From contig JANXAZ010000002.1 of assembly GCA_025062095.1 (NCBI GenBank), positions 1-64,000 on the forward strand: a DNA stretch of 64,000 bases, written 5' to 3'. The notes under the pieces are model-generated. The model did not search any database and was not told where the DNA came from. It saw nothing but the letters and a program-made list of their open reading frames with translations. A program made the position numbers and the translations under genes. The stretch is from Geminicoccaceae bacterium. Lineage in GTDB: Bacteria; Pseudomonadota; Alphaproteobacteria; Geminicoccales; Geminicoccaceae. Of this stretch, positions 1-11,434 are shown in pieces (within the stretch, counting starts at the first letter, position 1; each line of letters starts with the position of its first letter).

Positions 1-678
<678 letters not shown>

Positions 679-682
679 GGCA

Positions 683-1384
683 TCACTCCACCTCGTGTCG
701 CGGTCGATTGATCTCGGTGCCGTGGATGATGTAAACGATTTTTTCGCCGATGTTGGTAGCGTGATCGGCGATCCTCTCCAAGTTCTTCGCGACGAACAAG
801 AGGTCGATACAGGTGCTGATCGTGCGCGGGTCCTCGAGCATATACGTCACGAGCTCGCGGAACAAGCTGGTATATTGTCGATCGACCTCTTTGTCGCGAT
901 GCCACACCGCGGTCGCCTTGTCGGCGTCGCGTTCGACGTACGCATCCAAGACGTCCTTCACCATCCCGAGCGAGAGATGGCCGATCGCGGCCACCTGCTG
1001 CAGCGGTTTCGGGACGGGATGTTCGGCGAGCCGCTGCGAACGCTTGGCGATGCTCACCGCGTAATCGCTGATCCGCTCGAGATCGTTGCTGATCTTGAGC
1101 GCCATCGCGATCATCCGCAGGTCGATGGCCATCGGTTGACGCAGCGCCAAGAGCTTGATCGCGTCTTGATCGATGCGCTCTTCGAGCTCGTCGACCTGAC
1201 GGTCGGTCTCGATGACCCGCGCCGCCAATTCGACGTCGCCTTCGAGCAGGGCCCGCATCGCATCGGCGACTTGGCGTTCGGCGAGTCCCCCCATCTCCAC
1301 GATCGTGCTCGTGAGACGCGCGAGCTCTTCGTCGAAGGCGCGGACGATGTGATGGTGCTCGAGCGCCTCGGGTTTGGCGGGCAT
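683..1384 (-). CDS. phoU: Phosphate signalling protein PhoU
   Basis: Negative regulator that links the PstSCAB transporter to PhoR, keeping the Pho regulon off when phosphate is plentiful; it is a peripheral cytoplasmic protein. The 233-residue length and the all-helical two-repeat layout are those of PhoU. Family motifs with acidic metal-binding residues are visible in both repeats (for example LEERIDQDAIKLLA and ISDLERISDYA-like in the first half, KNLERIADHATNIGE in the second). It lies 10 bp after pstB and 4 bp before phoB, so it is surely cotranscribed. The ATG start opens MPAKPEALEHHH. Confidence 0.96.
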   Translation of the reverse strand: MPAKPEALEHHHIVRAFDEELARLTSTIVEMGGLAERQVADAMRALLEGDVELAARVIETDRQVDELEERIDQDAIKLLALRQPMAIDLRMIAMALKISNDLERISDYAVSIAKRSQRLAEHPVPKPLQQVAAIGHLSLGMVKDVLDAYVERDADKATAVWHRDKEVDRQYTSLFRELVTYMLEDPRTISTCIDLLFVAKNLERIADHATNIGEKIVYIIHGTEINRPRHEVE

Positions 1385-1394
1385 GGCGGTGTCC

Positions 1395-2216
1395 TCAGCC
1401 GAAACGACCGGTCAGGTAGTCGCTGGTGCGCTGCTGACGCGGTCGGGTGAAGAGTTCGTTGGTCGGCCCGTACTCCACGAGCTCCCCCAGGTACATGAAC
1501 GCCGTATAGTTCGAGACGCGCGCCGCTTGCTGCATATTGTGCGTGACGATCACCACGGTGACGTTGCCCGACATCGAGATGATCAAGTCCTCGATGCTCG
1601 CCGTTGCGATCGGATCCAAGGCCGAGGTCGGCTCGTCGAACAGGATGATCTCGGGGTCCGTAGCGAGCGCGCGGGCGATGCACAGTCGTTGTTGCTGGCC
1701 GCCGGAGAGCGCGGTACCCGGTTCGTCGAGCCGATCCTTGACCTCTTCCCACAACGCCGCACCGCGCAGCGCGGCCTCGACCCGACCGTCGAGTTCGCTG
1801 CGGCTCTTGATGCCGCGCACCCGCAGTCCGTAGGCCACGTTCTCGTAGATGGACTTGGGAAACGGGTTCGGCTTCTGGAACACCATCGAGATGCGCATGC
1901 GCACCTCGATCGGATCGACGTCCGGGCTCACGATGTTCACGTCGTCGGGATAGAGACGGATCTCGCCCTCGTAGCGCGTATGCGGGGTGAGATCGTGCAT
2001 CCGATTGAAACAGCGGAGCAGCGTCGACTTGCCGCAGCCGGACGGGCCGATCAGCGCCGTCACCGCGTGCTCGTAAATATCCATCGTGATGTTCTTGAGA
2101 GCCTGAAGGTGCCCGTAATAGAAGTTCAGATTGCGGATGCTGCTTTTGACTTTGGGGTCGGCCGCCGCCACGGGCCGAGGCGCGGCGGGAGCGGCGATGG
2201 CGATAGATGGTTGCAT
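1395..2216 (-). CDS. pstB: Phosphate ABC transporter ATP-binding protein PstB
   Basis: ATPase subunit of the high-affinity phosphate importer. Walker A is GPSGCGKST at residues 57-65, the signature is LSGGQQQR, Walker B is [11 protein letters not shown], and the switch histidine is in VTHNMQQ. PstB hallmarks such as [15 protein letters not shown] and [19 protein letters not shown] are present. The ATG start at 2216 gives 273 residues with a roughly 25-residue Ala/Pro-rich N-terminal extension before the conserved core. The gene starts 8 bp after pstA ends. The open frame runs much further upstream, but there it is antisense to or out of frame with pstA and is not coding. Confidence 0.96.
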   Translation of the reverse strand: MQPSIAIAAPAAPRPVAAADPKVKSSIRNLNFYYGHLQALKNITMDIYEHAVTALIGPSGCGKSTLLRCFNRMHDLTPHTRYEGEIRLYPDDVNIVSPDVDPIEVRMRISMVFQKPNPFPKSIYENVAYGLRVRGIKSRSELDGRVEAALRGAALWEEVKDRLDEPGTALSGGQQQRLCIARALATDPEIILFDEPTSALDPIATASIEDLIISMSGNVTVVIVTHNMQQAARVSNYTAFMYLGELVEYGPTNELFTRPRQQRTSDYLTGRFG

Positions 2217-2224
2217 CGGCGCAC

Positions 2225-3181
2225 TCACCAGGTGATCCGCTGGCGCAAACGGTAGCGCAGCCAAATGGCGAAGCCGTTCATGACCAGCGTCAGGACGACG
2301 ATCACGATCCCCGCCGCCGCGGCGTTGGCGTGGAAGGCGGTTCCCGGACGCGACACCCAGTTGAACATCTGGATCGGCAAGACGGTGAACCCCGACCACA
2401 GCCAGTCGAAGCTCACGAACGGCGGCGTGCTCGTGAAGGGAGGATCGGGGAGATAGGCGATGAAGGTGAGCGCGCCGATGGTCACGAGAGGCGCGGTTTC
2501 CCCGATCGCCCGCGCGAGGCCGATGATCACGCCCGTCGCGATGCCGGGGATCGCGTAAGGGAGCACGTGGTCGCGCGTGACCTGCCAGCGCGTGGCACCC
2601 ACCGCATAGGCCGCCTCGCGGATCGTGTGCGGAATGGCACGGATCGCCTCGCGAGTGGCGACGACGATGATCGGCATGATCATGAGGGCCAGCGTGAGCC
2701 CGGCCGAAAGGATGCTCTGACCGAAATTCAAGGCGTAGACGAACAGCCCGAGCGCGAGCAGACCGTAGACGATCGAGGGCACCGCGGCCAGGTTGCTCAC
2801 GTTGATTTCGATCAACGCCGTCACCCAATTCCGCGGCGCGTATTCTTCGAGATACACACCCGCGCACACGGACAGCGGCACGCCCACCGCGGCGGTGACG
2901 AGCATGACGAGACAGGTCCCGACCCATGCGGAGAGAATCCCCGCCTGATCCGCCCGGCGCGACGGATAACTGAGGAAGAACTCCGGGGTCAGGCGGTGGT
3001 AGCCGTCGAGGAGGAGATCGACGAACAGCGCCAGCAGCGTGATCACCCCCACCGAGGTGGCGAGCAGGCCGACGGCCGCGAAGACGATGTCCCACCGGCG
3101 ACGGCGGGCGACGTTGAGGCGCAGCTCGTCGATCCCGGCCGCGGCCCGGGTGACGGTTACCGGAGGCGACAGGCTGGCCAT
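2225..3181 (-). CDS. pstA: Phosphate ABC transporter permease PstA
   Basis: One of the two inner-membrane permease subunits of the phosphate importer. It shows about six hydrophobic segments, the permease EAA loop ([20 protein letters not shown]) and the PstA-typical AIGETAPL segment. The ATG start is set by the TGATG junction with pstC, where the two genes share one base, and by GGGAGG eight bases upstream. Length is 318 residues, slightly long for PstA because the loop after the first helix is extended. It works with PstC and PstB. Confidence 0.95.
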   Translation of the reverse strand: MASLSPPVTVTRAAAGIDELRLNVARRRRWDIVFAAVGLLATSVGVITLLALFVDLLLDGYHRLTPEFFLSYPSRRADQAGILSAWVGTCLVMLVTAAVGVPLSVCAGVYLEEYAPRNWVTALIEINVSNLAAVPSIVYGLLALGLFVYALNFGQSILSAGLTLALMIMPIIVVATREAIRAIPHTIREAAYAVGATRWQVTRDHVLPYAIPGIATGVIIGLARAIGETAPLVTIGALTFIAYLPDPPFTSTPPFVSFDWLWSGFTVLPIQMFNWVSRPGTAFHANAAAAGIVIVVLTLVMNGFAIWLRYRLRQRITW

Positions 3182-4098
3182 CAATAGGCCTCCCGGAAGC
3201 GCATGCGCAGGAGATGGGCGAGGACGTTGAACAAGAGGGTGATGACGAGGAGCACGAGGCCGGCGGCGAAGATCGACTGGTAGCCGATCGAGCCGTGCGG
3301 CAGGTCGCCGAGGGCGACTTGGACGATATAGGCGGTGATCGTGGCCGCCGGCTCGCGCGGATCGAGGGTGAGGTTCGGCTGCTGGCCGGCGGCAATCGCC
3401 ACCACCATGGTTTCGCCGGTCGCCCGCGCGATGCCGAGCATGAAGGCGGCGACGATGCCCGAGGTCGCGGCCGGCACGACGACCCGCAGCGTGGTCTGAA
3501 GCCGCGTGGCACCGCAAGCGTACGAGGCCTCGCGCAGGGAGTTCGGCACCGCCCGCATCGCGTCTTCGCTCACCGACGCCACGTAGGGGACGATCATGAT
3601 GCCGATGACGATGCCGGGACTGAGTACGTTGAAACCCGGCAAGTCCGGGATGAAGTTGCGCAGCAGAGGCGTCACGAACAAAAGCGCGAAATATCCGTAC
3701 ACGACCGTCGGCACGCCCTCGAGGAGCTCGAGAAAGGGTTTGATCGTCTCTCGCACCTTCACGGGCGCGAATTCGCTCAGATAAAGAGCCACCATGAGCC
3801 CCAGAGGCACGGCGACGATCAGGGCGACGCCCGCCGCCAGAACCGTTCCGCACAGAAGCGGCAAGATCCCGTAGCGCGCTTCGGCGAACAGCGGCGTCCA
3901 CATCGTGTCGGTGAGGAAATCGACGATGGACACCCGCTCGAAGAAGCCCGCCGATTCGACGAGGAGGACGACGACGATGGCGGTGGTGATCGCCACCGCC
4001 GAGGCGGCACAGGTGAAGAGGATCGCCTCGACGATCCGCTCCCGGAGATCCCGATGGTGCACGCGCGGACGGATGAGCGATCGGGTCGTGGAAGCCAT
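3181..4098 (-). CDS. pstC: Phosphate ABC transporter permease PstC
   Basis: Second inner-membrane permease of the phosphate importer, 305 residues, with a long first membrane segment near residues 24-50 and about five more. Diagnostic stretches are [29 protein letters not shown] (EAA loop) and [15 protein letters not shown]. Its stop shares one base with the pstA start. A strong inverted repeat lies in the 70-bp gap between pstS and this gene and may set the pstS:pstC expression ratio. Confidence 0.95.
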   Translation of the reverse strand: MASTTRSLIRPRVHHRDLRERIVEAILFTCAASAVAITTAIVVVLLVESAGFFERVSIVDFLTDTMWTPLFAEARYGILPLLCGTVLAAGVALIVAVPLGLMVALYLSEFAPVKVRETIKPFLELLEGVPTVVYGYFALLFVTPLLRNFIPDLPGFNVLSPGIVIGIMIVPYVASVSEDAMRAVPNSLREASYACGATRLQTTLRVVVPAATSGIVAAFMLGIARATGETMVVAIAAGQQPNLTLDPREPAATITAYIVQVALGDLPHGSIGYQSIFAAGLVLLVITLLFNVLAHLLRMRFREAY

Positions 4099-4113
4099 CG
4101 TCCTGCCCCGAAA

Positions 4114-4144
4114 GGCCGGCCGAGCCCTTCGCGCTCGGCCGGCC
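4114..4144 (-). promoter_or_regulatory. Perfect 12-bp stem-loop between pstS and pstC
   Basis: GGCCGGCCGAGC is followed by a 7-base loop and its exact reverse complement. No U-tract follows on the minus strand. This suggests a processing/stabilising or attenuating element rather than a full terminator. Binding-protein genes at the head of ABC operons often have such structures after them, which raises binding-protein mRNA above permease mRNA. The role here is inferred from position. Confidence 0.6.
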
Positions 4145-4168
4145 CCGTTCGATGCCGATGCGGTGGGG

Positions 4169-5167
4169 TTAAGACCTCAGCTCGCGCTCGAGCAGCTCCA
4201 TGATCTGGATACCGACCTCGGGAACGCCGCCGAACACGGTACCCGTCTTGCGCTCCTGGAAGCGCGCCCAAGCCGCCTTGTAGGCGGCGTCGGGCAGCGG
4301 CGTGTAGCCGACCTCGCGCGCGAGTTTGGAGACGTTGACGAGATAATACTCGATGAACTCGGCCACCTCCGGCCGGTCAGCGGCCTTGCGATTGACGTAG
4401 ATGAACAGCGGCCGCGACAGCGGCTGGTACGAGCCGTTGATCACGTTGTCCATGCTCGGCTCGACCGCCTTGCCGGTCTTCGGATTGACGATCTTGACCG
4501 TCTTCACCTTACCGGGATTCTCGTGGACGTAAGCGAAGCCGAAGAAGCCGAGCGCGAACTTGTCACCGGAGACGCCTTGAACGAGAATGTTGTCGTCTTC
4601 GCTGGCCGTGTAGTCGCCTCGGCTCGACTTCGCCTTGCCGACGATCGCTTCGGTGAAGTAGTCGAACGTACCCGAGTCGGCACCGGCGCCGTAGAGGGAA
4701 AGCTTGGCGTCCGGCCACTCCGGGCGGACCTGATTCCATTTAGTGATCTTGCCCTGGGCTGCCGGCTCCCAGATCTTCTTGAGCTCCTCGACGGTCATCA
4801 CCTCGGCCCAGTTGTTCTGGGGGTTGACCACGACCGCCAAGGCGTCGAAGGCGACCGGCAACTCGATGTACTCGATGCCGGCCTGCTTGCAGGCCTCCAT
4901 CTCTTGCGCGAGGATCGGCCGCGACGCGTTCGAGACGTCGGTCTCGCCGCGGCAGAACTTCTTGAAGCCGCCACCGGTGCCGGAAATCCCGACCGTGACG
5001 CGAACCGCGCCTTTCTTGAACTTCTGGAATTCCTCCGCGACCGCCTCGGTCACCGGATAGACCGTGCTCGAGCCGTCGATCTTGACCTCGGGAGCGGCGG
5101 CCCGAGCGACCTCGGTCGCGAGCAGGGCAGCGGCCGCCAAACCGGCGGTTGTGAACAGGGGTTTCAT
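4169..5167 (-). CDS. pstS: Periplasmic phosphate-binding protein PstS
   Basis: Periplasmic receptor that delivers phosphate to PstCAB. A signal peptide covers about residues 1-24 (hydrophobic GLAAAALLA, cleavage near ARA/AAP). The mature protein begins with the phosphate-loop motif [11 protein letters not shown], followed by [13 protein letters not shown] and [10 protein letters not shown], all typical of the PstS SphX-like branch. Length is 332 residues. ATG at 5167 was chosen because it opens the signal peptide. It follows phoR by 59 bp and has its own Pho box in the phoR tail, so it is probably the main phosphate-starvation start point. Confidence 0.95.
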   Translation of the reverse strand: MKPLFTTAGLAAAALLATEVARAAAPEVKIDGSSTVYPVTEAVAEEFQKFKKGAVRVTVGISGTGGGFKKFCRGETDVSNASRPILAQEMEACKQAGIEYIELPVAFDALAVVVNPQNNWAEVMTVEELKKIWEPAAQGKITKWNQVRPEWPDAKLSLYGAGADSGTFDYFTEAIVGKAKSSRGDYTASEDDNILVQGVSGDKFALGFFGFAYVHENPGKVKTVKIVNPKTGKAVEPSMDNVINGSYQPLSRPLFIYVNRKAADRPEVAEFIEYYLVNVSKLAREVGYTPLPDAAYKAAWARFQERKTGTVFGGVPEVGIQIMELLERELRS

Positions 5168-5226
5168 GGCGATGCCTCCGTTCAGAGCGGTGACCGCGCG
5201 AGCGATGACCGACCCCGATGCGTCTG

Positions 5227-6666
5227 TTATGACGAACGCGTGACGATTTCGTGACGACCGTCCGCGGGCACGGGCAGGAAGACGGCGAAGCGCGAGCCTT
5301 TGCCGAGCTCGCTCTCGATCGCGAGGTGCCCCTGGTGCCGGCGGACGATGTGCTTGACGATCGCCAGGCCCAGTCCCGTGCCCCCGATCTTCCGCGACCG
5401 TCCCTTGTCGACCCGATAGAAGCGCTCGGTCAGCCGGGGCAGATGTTCGGGCGCGATCCCCTCGCCCTGATCGACGACGGCGATCTCCACCGCCTTGCGC
5501 TTGGCGACCGGCCCGGCGCCGGGCGGGGCGGCCTCGAACAGGCGGACCTCGATCCGCACCTCTTTGTCGGGCCCACCGTATTTGATCGCGTTGTCGACGA
5601 GGTTGCCGAACAGCTGGTGCAGCTGATCGGCGTCCGCGACGACGTCCGGGAGATCGGGCGGGGCCTCGAGCACGAGGCGGACCCGTGCCGCCTCCGCCAT
5701 CGGTCGCATCCGCGCGAGCGTTCCTTCGAGGACGTCGCGCAACGAGACGCGACCGGCGGGCGGTCGCCGGGCGGCGAGTTCGATCTGCGACAAGGACAAG
5801 AGGTCCTCGACCAGCCGCTGCATGCGGCTCGCCTCTTCCGCCATGGTGGCGAGGAACATCTCGCGCGCCGCCGGATCGTCGCGAGCCGGTCCGCGCAACG
5901 TCTCGATGATGCCGATGATCGCGGCGAGCGGCGTCTTGAGCTCGTGACTCGCGTTCGCGACGAAGTCGGATCGCATGCGCTCGATCAACAGCTGTTCGCT
6001 CTGCTCGCGCAAGGCGATGACCGCCCCGCCTCCGCCGTCCGGGGTCTCGAGCGGAGCGATGTACGCCGCGAAGAGCTTGAGGCGATCGTCGATCGGGCTG
6101 AACGATACGCTGCTCGCCGCCTTGGTCGCGAGCACCGAGTTGAGCGCGGCGAGCACGCCGGGATCGCGCGTGACGCGGGTGAGCGGCACACCGGCCCGTT
6201 CGATCTCGAAGGTGCGCCGTGCGGCGGCGTTCGCCTCGACGATCGTCGAGCGCTGATCGACGAGCAGGACCGGATCGGCCAGCGCGTCGAGCACCGTCGA
6301 CAGCCGGCGCGCGTGCAACGCCGAGAGCCGCTCCGCGCGCTTGAGCCGGCGCGCCAGATCGAGGGTCGGCCACAGGATCCACTCGAGGGCCGAGCCGAGC
6401 ACGACCGCCGGCCGTTGCCCTTCTTCGCCGCCCCCCAGGCCGATGATCCAGCGGGCCAGTGCGCTCGCTTGCCCGATCCAGTGGCGCGCGAGAAGGAAAG
6501 CGCAGAGGCCGCCGGCCGCCACCCCCGCCGCCAGCGCCCCGATCTCCCCTGCGCCGAGCGCGAGCGCGACGCCGGCCGCGACCACGGCCGGCAGCGCACT
6601 CAACGCACTATCGCGCAGAAGACTGACGGTCGGAGCGGGTCCTCGCAGACGCGCCGGCGCCGACAC
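5227..6666 (-). CDS. phoR: Phosphate regulon sensor histidine kinase PhoR
   Basis: Membrane-anchored kinase that phosphorylates PhoB when phosphate is low. Two hydrophobic segments fill residues 20-60, a PAS domain covers about 115-215, and the HisKA motif NASHELKTP places the phospho-accepting histidine at residue 241. The ATPase domain shows the N box ([11 protein letters not shown]), G1 ([14 protein letters not shown]) and G2 ([14 protein letters not shown]). Length is 479 residues. The GTG start lies 7 bp after the aacS stop; an internal start cannot be excluded because the extreme N-terminus is not conserved. Its last codons double as the pstS Pho box. Confidence 0.93.
   Translation of the reverse strand: MSAPARLRGPAPTVSLLRDSALSALPAVVAAGVALALGAGEIGALAAGVAAGGLCAFLLARHWIGQASALARWIIGLGGGEEGQRPAVVLGSALEWILWPTLDLARRLKRAERLSALHARRLSTVLDALADPVLLVDQRSTIVEANAAARRTFEIERAGVPLTRVTRDPGVLAALNSVLATKAASSVSFSPIDDRLKLFAAYIAPLETPDGGGGAVIALREQSEQLLIERMRSDFVANASHELKTPLAAIIGIIETLRGPARDDPAAREMFLATMAEEASRMQRLVEDLLSLSQIELAARRPPAGRVSLRDVLEGTLARMRPMAEAARVRLVLEAPPDLPDVVADADQLHQLFGNLVDNAIKYGGPDKEVRIEVRLFEAAPPGAGPVAKRKAVEIAVVDQGEGIAPEHLPRLTERFYRVDKGRSRKIGGTGLGLAIVKHIVRRHQGHLAIESELGKGSRFAVFLPVPADGRHEIVTRSS
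5229..5257 (-). promoter_or_regulatory. Three-unit Pho box for pstS, inside the 3' end of phoR
   Basis: On the minus strand the heptamer TCGTCAC occurs twice and TCGTCAT once, separated by 4-base spacers, giving exact 11-bp periodicity (TGACGA on the plus strand at 5230, 5241 and 5252). PhoB boxes are 7-bp direct repeats with 4-bp spacers, so spacing and sequence (family CTGTCAT) both fit. The repeats overlap the last phoR codons and its TAA. A weak -10 candidate CATAAC overlaps the third repeat. Confidence 0.8.
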
Positions 6667-6673
6667 GCGATCC

Positions 6674-8614
6674 TCAAGTCTTGAGTTCGGGCAGGTCGCG
6701 GAACAACTCGAGGGCCTCCGGATTGGCCAAGGCTTCGACGTTGGCCACCGCGCGCCCGTGGATCACGTCGCGCACCGCGAGCTCGCTGATCTTGCCGTTC
6801 ATCGTGCGCGGGATATCGGCCACCTGAATGATCTTGGCGGGTACGTGACGCGGCGTGGTGTTCTCGCGAATCTTCTTGCGGATCTTTTCGCGCAGTGCGT
6901 CGTCCAGGACCAGCCCGTCGCGCAACTTGACGAACAGGACGACGCGCACGTCGCCCTCCCAGTCCTGGCCGACGCAGACCGATTCGAGCACCTCGTCGAT
7001 CTCCTCGACCTGACGATAGATCTCCGCCGTACCGATGCGCACGCCGCCCGGATTGAGCGTGGCATCCGAGCGGCCGTAGATCACGACTCCGTCGTGCTCC
7101 GTGATCTCCGCCCAGTCGCCGTGGCACCACACGCCGGGGAAGCGCTCGAAATAGCTCTTGCGGTAGCGTTTGCCCTCCGGATCGTTCCAGAAGCCCACGG
7201 GCATGGACGGGAAGGGCCTGGTACAGACGAGCTCGCCGCGTCGGCCGCGCACCGGTCGGCCGTGGTCGTCGAACACCTCCACCGCCATGCCGAGCCCGCG
7301 CATCTGGATCTCGCCGCGCCACACCGGGCCCGCCGGATTGCCGAGGACGAAACAGGACACGATGTCCGTACCGCCGGATATCGAGGCGAGGTGGACGTCG
7401 CGCTTGATTTTCTCGTACACGTAATCGAACGAAGGCGGTAGCAGAGGCGAGCCGGTCGACAGAATCGCCTTGAGTTCCGCGAGATCGTGGGTGCGCCCCG
7501 GTTCCGCCCCCGATTTTTCGAGCGCTTGGAGATATTTGGCGCTCGTGCCGAAGACCGTGATCCGCTCGCGTTGGGCGAGATCCCACAAGCTCTCGGGACC
7601 GGGATGAAAAGGCGAGCCGTCGTAAAGCACGAGCGTGGCTTCGCTCGCCAGCCCCGAGACGAGCCAGTTCCACATCATCCAGCCGCAGGTCGTATAATAA
7701 AAGAGCCGCTCCCCCGGTCTGAGATCGGTGTGCAGTCGGTGCTCCTTGAGATGCTGTACCAGCGTCCCGCCCTGACCGTGGACGATGGCCTTCGGCATGC
7801 CCGTCGTACCCGAAGAATAAAGGATATAAAGAGGATAGTCGAAGGGAAGCTGTTCGAAGCGGAGCGGCTCGGGCGTGCGCGCACAGAAGGCGTCCCAGAA
7901 CATCGCCTTGGGGATCGAAGCGATATCCGGCTTCTCCTCGAGGAACGGGACGACCACCACGCGCACCAGGCTCGGCAAGGCGGCGACCACTTCCGCCACT
8001 TTCGCGCGGATGTCGATCCGCTTGCCGCCGTAGAGATAGCCGTCGACCGTGAAGAGGATCTTCGGTTCGATCTGACCGAAGCGGTCGAGCACCCCCCGCA
8101 CCCCGAAATCCGGCGAGCAGGAAGACCAGATCCCGCCGACCGCCGAGGTGGCGAGCGCACCGACCACGGTTTCGGGGACGTTGGGCATGAAGGCCGCGAT
8201 CCGGTCGTCGAGGCCGACGCCTTGGGCGCGCAGCGCAGCCGCCAGCCGTTCGACGGCGTCCCACAGCTCGCTCCACGAGAGCTCGCGGCGCAACCCGTCC
8301 TCGCGCGCGAACAGGATCGCCGGTGTCGCGTCGCGCCGGCGCAAGAGGTTCTGGGCGAAGTTGAGCCGCGCCCCGACGAACCAGCGGGCACCGGGCATGG
8401 CGTCGGGATCGACCAGGACCTCGTCCGCTTCCCGCGTCGCCACGACGCCGGCGAATCTCCACACGTCCTGCCAAAAGCGCGCGGGATGGTCGACCGACCA
8501 GCGCCAGAGCTCGGCCACCGCATCGGCGCCCGTGAAGCCGTGCTCGGCCGCGAAGCGCGTGATCTGCGCGTTCGCCGCCCGCTCGGGATCCGGTCGCCAG
8601 ATCGGCTCGCTCAT
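6674..8614 (-). CDS. aacS: Acetoacetyl-CoA synthetase (acetoacetate-CoA ligase)
   Basis: ANL-superfamily enzyme that activates acetoacetate with ATP and CoA, feeding it into polyhydroxybutyrate or central metabolism. Family marks are the N-terminal ACS linker ([11 protein letters not shown]), the AMP motif [25 protein letters not shown] near the active site, [16 protein letters not shown], and the C-terminal catalytic lysine in [10 protein letters not shown]. The 646-residue length and GTDIVSCF context favour AacS over acetyl-CoA synthetase. ATG start at 8614. The 167-bp gap upstream shows no confident promoter. The stop lies only 7 bp before phoR, so the two may share a transcript. Confidence 0.93.
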   Translation of the reverse strand: MSEPIWRPDPERAANAQITRFAAEHGFTGADAVAELWRWSVDHPARFWQDVWRFAGVVATREADEVLVDPDAMPGARWFVGARLNFAQNLLRRRDATPAILFAREDGLRRELSWSELWDAVERLAAALRAQGVGLDDRIAAFMPNVPETVVGALATSAVGGIWSSCSPDFGVRGVLDRFGQIEPKILFTVDGYLYGGKRIDIRAKVAEVVAALPSLVRVVVVPFLEEKPDIASIPKAMFWDAFCARTPEPLRFEQLPFDYPLYILYSSGTTGMPKAIVHGQGGTLVQHLKEHRLHTDLRPGERLFYYTTCGWMMWNWLVSGLASEATLVLYDGSPFHPGPESLWDLAQRERITVFGTSAKYLQALEKSGAEPGRTHDLAELKAILSTGSPLLPPSFDYVYEKIKRDVHLASISGGTDIVSCFVLGNPAGPVWRGEIQMRGLGMAVEVFDDHGRPVRGRRGELVCTRPFPSMPVGFWNDPEGKRYRKSYFERFPGVWCHGDWAEITEHDGVVIYGRSDATLNPGGVRIGTAEIYRQVEEIDEVLESVCVGQDWEGDVRVVLFVKLRDGLVLDDALREKIRKKIRENTTPRHVPAKIIQVADIPRTMNGKISELAVRDVIHGRAVANVEALANPEALELFRDLPELKT

Positions 8615-8781
8615 CCTCGTCTCTCCGATACGCGATCGCCGCAAGCGACCCGCATTCTCGAAAGACACGGGGGAAATGCAACGCCGTCGGCCCTCCGGGC
8701 GTCCCCGCCGGGGCCGTGCGCGGCGCGAGGGAAGGTTCGGCGGAGGTCGCCGCGGCGCGCTCCGCGGAGCGGCACCCGCCC

Positions 8782-10026
8782 TCAGCCCGACCTGCGGCCG
8801 GGTGTGTTCGCCGTGCGCGAACGCTCGAAGAGGAATTCGCGGCCGACCTTCACCCGCGGCACCCCGTCGTAGGCGATCACATCGGCCGTCGCGTAAGTCT
8901 CGCTCCAACGCTCCGGCAGAAACGAGCCGGTACCGATGATGTCGATGGGCGCACGCACGCTCGCCATGAGCTTGCATTTCTGCGGGGAGAACCCCGAAGA
9001 GGCGATGATCTTGACCTTGTCGAACCCCGCCGCGTCGAGTTGCTCGCGCATATGGAAGATGGCCGCGGCGGTCACCCCGGTTCCGGTGAGCCAGGCGAGC
9101 TCCTCGGGCGTGCGATAGGTGCGGATGGCTTGCGGTGCGTGGCGCTCGAGCACGGCGTAGGATGCGGCCACGTCGAGCCCCTCGACGAACCGACCGCCGT
9201 GGGTGTCGAGACGCACGCCCAGGCGCCCCGTGCGCGCGAGCTCGGGAAAGCGCCGACAGACTTCGAGGGCATCCGTGATCTCGCGCCCGAAGTAGTCGAC
9301 GAGCACATAGAGCGGATCGTCGGGAAAGGCGGCGTGGAACATCTCGGCCGCGCGCACCGTCGATCCGGCGTAACCGATGAGCGCATGCGGCATGGTGCCG
9401 AGACCGCGCTTCTGACCGAAATAATGCGCGGTGGCATCGGTCGCGTTGCCGATGAAGCCGATGGCGTTGGTTTCGGCACGGGCGCGTTTGGATCCCACGC
9501 TCGCGGCGTAAGCCATCATCTCCGCCATCTCGAGCCCGGCGCAATGCCGCGCGTCCATCGCCAGAAAGGCGACATAGGGCAGATCGATGCACATCGAATA
9601 GGCGTTGAACGCCGCCACGCAGGCCGGGCCGATCTTCTGCAAGAGATTGGTTTCGAGATCGACCAGGTGGCGGAACGAGCCGGTGATGTACATGAGCGGC
9701 TCGCCCGCTCCCACCCAATCGCCCTCCTCGAACAGGAGTTCGACCTCGAAGCGGGTGCCGCGCTCGCGTTCGACGCGCGCGAGCCATTCGAGCGCGAGCC
9801 GCGGCGCCGAGACGACCGGGCGGCGCATGAAGACGGCGTACGTGACCCGACAATCGCCGAACCGCTCGATGATCGCCTTGGTTTTCGAGAAATAGGCATC
9901 CGCGTAGCGCGGGATCTCCGCATCCGACGGACGCGCGACCGCGAGCTCCTCCGAAGGCGCGCCAGCCTTCCCGGCGCCCGACGGCACCGCCTCGTCTTCC
10001 GCGCCGCGATCCTCTCGTCTCGTCAC
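8782..10026 (-). CDS. pncB: Nicotinate phosphoribosyltransferase
   Basis: NAD-salvage enzyme that joins nicotinate to PRPP. The 414-residue protein shows the NAPRTase layout: an N-terminal all-beta part ([29 protein letters not shown]), the core with [21 protein letters not shown], and the C-terminal phosphate-binding loops IIASSGFSP and [11 protein letters not shown]. The start is a GTG overlapping the aroG stop by four bases (GTGA), and no other start candidate lies near the conserved N-terminus. It belongs to the broad nicotinate/quinolinate phosphoribosyltransferase fold; nicotinate is the likeliest substrate. A nicotinamidase-like gene at 38327 could feed it. Confidence 0.85.
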   Translation of the reverse strand: MTRREDRGAEDEAVPSGAGKAGAPSEELAVARPSDAEIPRYADAYFSKTKAIIERFGDCRVTYAVFMRRPVVSAPRLALEWLARVERERGTRFEVELLFEEGDWVGAGEPLMYITGSFRHLVDLETNLLQKIGPACVAAFNAYSMCIDLPYVAFLAMDARHCAGLEMAEMMAYAASVGSKRARAETNAIGFIGNATDATAHYFGQKRGLGTMPHALIGYAGSTVRAAEMFHAAFPDDPLYVLVDYFGREITDALEVCRRFPELARTGRLGVRLDTHGGRFVEGLDVAASYAVLERHAPQAIRTYRTPEELAWLTGTGVTAAAIFHMREQLDAAGFDKVKIIASSGFSPQKCKLMASVRAPIDIIGTGSFLPERWSETYATADVIAYDGVPRVKVGREFLFERSRTANTPGRRSG

Positions 10027-11396
10027 GATGCCGCGGCCACCCGCTGCGCTCGGCGCTCTTCCTTGAGCGCTTCCGCCATGATGAAGGCGAGCTCGAGGCT
10101 CTGCTGCGCGTTGAGCCGCGGGTCGCATTGCGTGTGATAGCGCGAGGCGAGGCAAGCCTCGGTCACCGTCTGGGAACCGCCCAAGCACTCGGTGACGTCC
10201 TCGCCCGTCATCTCGAGATGGATGCCTCCGGCGTGCGTACCCTCGGCCTTGTGGATCGCGAAGAAGCTCTCGACTTCCGCGCGGATGCGGTCGAAACGCC
10301 GCGTCTTGAAGCCGTTGGAGGTGATCGTGTTGCCGTGCATGGGATCGCAGGCCCACACGACGATCCGTCCCTCGCGGCGCAAGGCGCGGATGAGCGGCGG
10401 CAGCTTGGCCTCGATCTTGTCGGCCCCCATGCGGGCGATGATCGTGAGCCGGCCCGGTTCGTTGCGCGGGTTGAGGACGTCGCACAGGCGCAAGAGCTCG
10501 TCGACCGTGATCGTCGGTCCGGCCTTGACCCCGATCGGGTTGGCGATGCCCCGGCAGAACTCCACGTGCGCGCCGTCGATCTGGCGGGTGCGGTCGCCGA
10601 TCCAAAGGAAATGAGCGGAGGTGTCGTAGACCTTCCCGGTGGTCGAATCGACGCGCGTGAGCGCTTGCTCGAACCCCAACAAGAGCGCCTCGTGCGAAGT
10701 GTACAGCGTCGTGCGTGCGATCTCGGGGGTGTTGGCGTCCGAGATGCCGCACGCGCGCATGAACTCGAGAGTCTCGCTGATGCGATCGGCGAGATCGCGA
10801 TAGCGCTGCCCCCAAGGCGTGCGCGCGACGCTGTCGATCATCCAGGCGTGCACGCGGGTGAGCGCGGCGTAGCCGCCCTCGGTGAAGGCGCGCAACAGAT
10901 TGAGGGTCGCCGCCGCCTGGGTATAGGCCCGCAACATGCGGGCGGGATCGGGGCGGCGCGCTTCTTCGGTGAACTCGATCGCGTTGACGATGTCGCCGCG
11001 ATAGGCGGGAAGTTCGCGATCGCCCCGCCTTTCGGTCGGGGCCGAGCGCGGCTTGGCGAACTGACCCGCGATCCGACCGACCTTGACCACCGGCATGCCG
11101 GCCCCGAAGGTCAAGACGACCGCCATCTGGAGGAATACGCGCAACCAGTCGCGGATCTTGTTGGCGTTGAAATCGGCGAAGGCCTCGGCGCAATCCCCGC
11201 CCTGCAAGAGGAACGCCCGACCGGCCGCGACTTCGGCCAGCTTCTCTTGAAGCGTTCGTGCTTCACCCGCGAAAACCAGCGGCGGATAGGTGGACAGCTC
11301 GCGTTCGACCGCGGCCAGCGCCGCCTCGTCTTCGTAGACCGGCATCTGATGGGCCGGTTTCGACCGCCAGCTGTCCGGCGCCCAATTCGCGCTCAT
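10023..11396 (-). CDS. aroG: Class II 3-deoxy-7-phosphoheptulonate synthase
   Basis: First enzyme of the shikimate pathway, condensing phosphoenolpyruvate and erythrose-4-phosphate. It is the plant/AroA-II type: motifs are [66 protein letters not shown] and [18 protein letters not shown]. The cysteine, histidine and glutamate metal ligands of the class are in these motifs. Length is 457 residues, normal for the family. ATG start at 11396. It is translationally coupled to pncB by a GTGA overlap and lies 38 bp after gor. Confidence 0.95.
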   Translation of the reverse strand: MSANWAPDSWRSKPAHQMPVYEDEAALAAVERELSTYPPLVFAGEARTLQEKLAEVAAGRAFLLQGGDCAEAFADFNANKIRDWLRVFLQMAVVLTFGAGMPVVKVGRIAGQFAKPRSAPTERRGDRELPAYRGDIVNAIEFTEEARRPDPARMLRAYTQAAATLNLLRAFTEGGYAALTRVHAWMIDSVARTPWGQRYRDLADRISETLEFMRACGISDANTPEIARTTLYTSHEALLLGFEQALTRVDSTTGKVYDTSAHFLWIGDRTRQIDGAHVEFCRGIANPIGVKAGPTITVDELLRLCDVLNPRNEPGRLTIIARMGADKIEAKLPPLIRALRREGRIVVWACDPMHGNTITSNGFKTRRFDRIRAEVESFFAIHKAEGTHAGGIHLEMTGEDVTECLGGSQTVTEACLASRYHTQCDPRLNAQQSLELAFIMAEALKEERRAQRVAAAS

Positions 11397-11434
11397 CGCT
11401 TCTCGTCCCGCGCTGCGGCTTCCTTCCGCCGTCC

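Noticed and set aside
1395-3512. A 705-codon minus-strand frame covering pstB and much of pstA
   Set aside because: Only the last 273 codons are PstB. The upstream part is an out-of-frame shadow of pstA and reads as Arg/Pro-rich sequence.
8615-8781. Promoter TTGCAT with a weak -10 upstream of aacS
   Set aside because: The -35 matches only three consensus bases and the -10 is poor. It was not strong enough to annotate.
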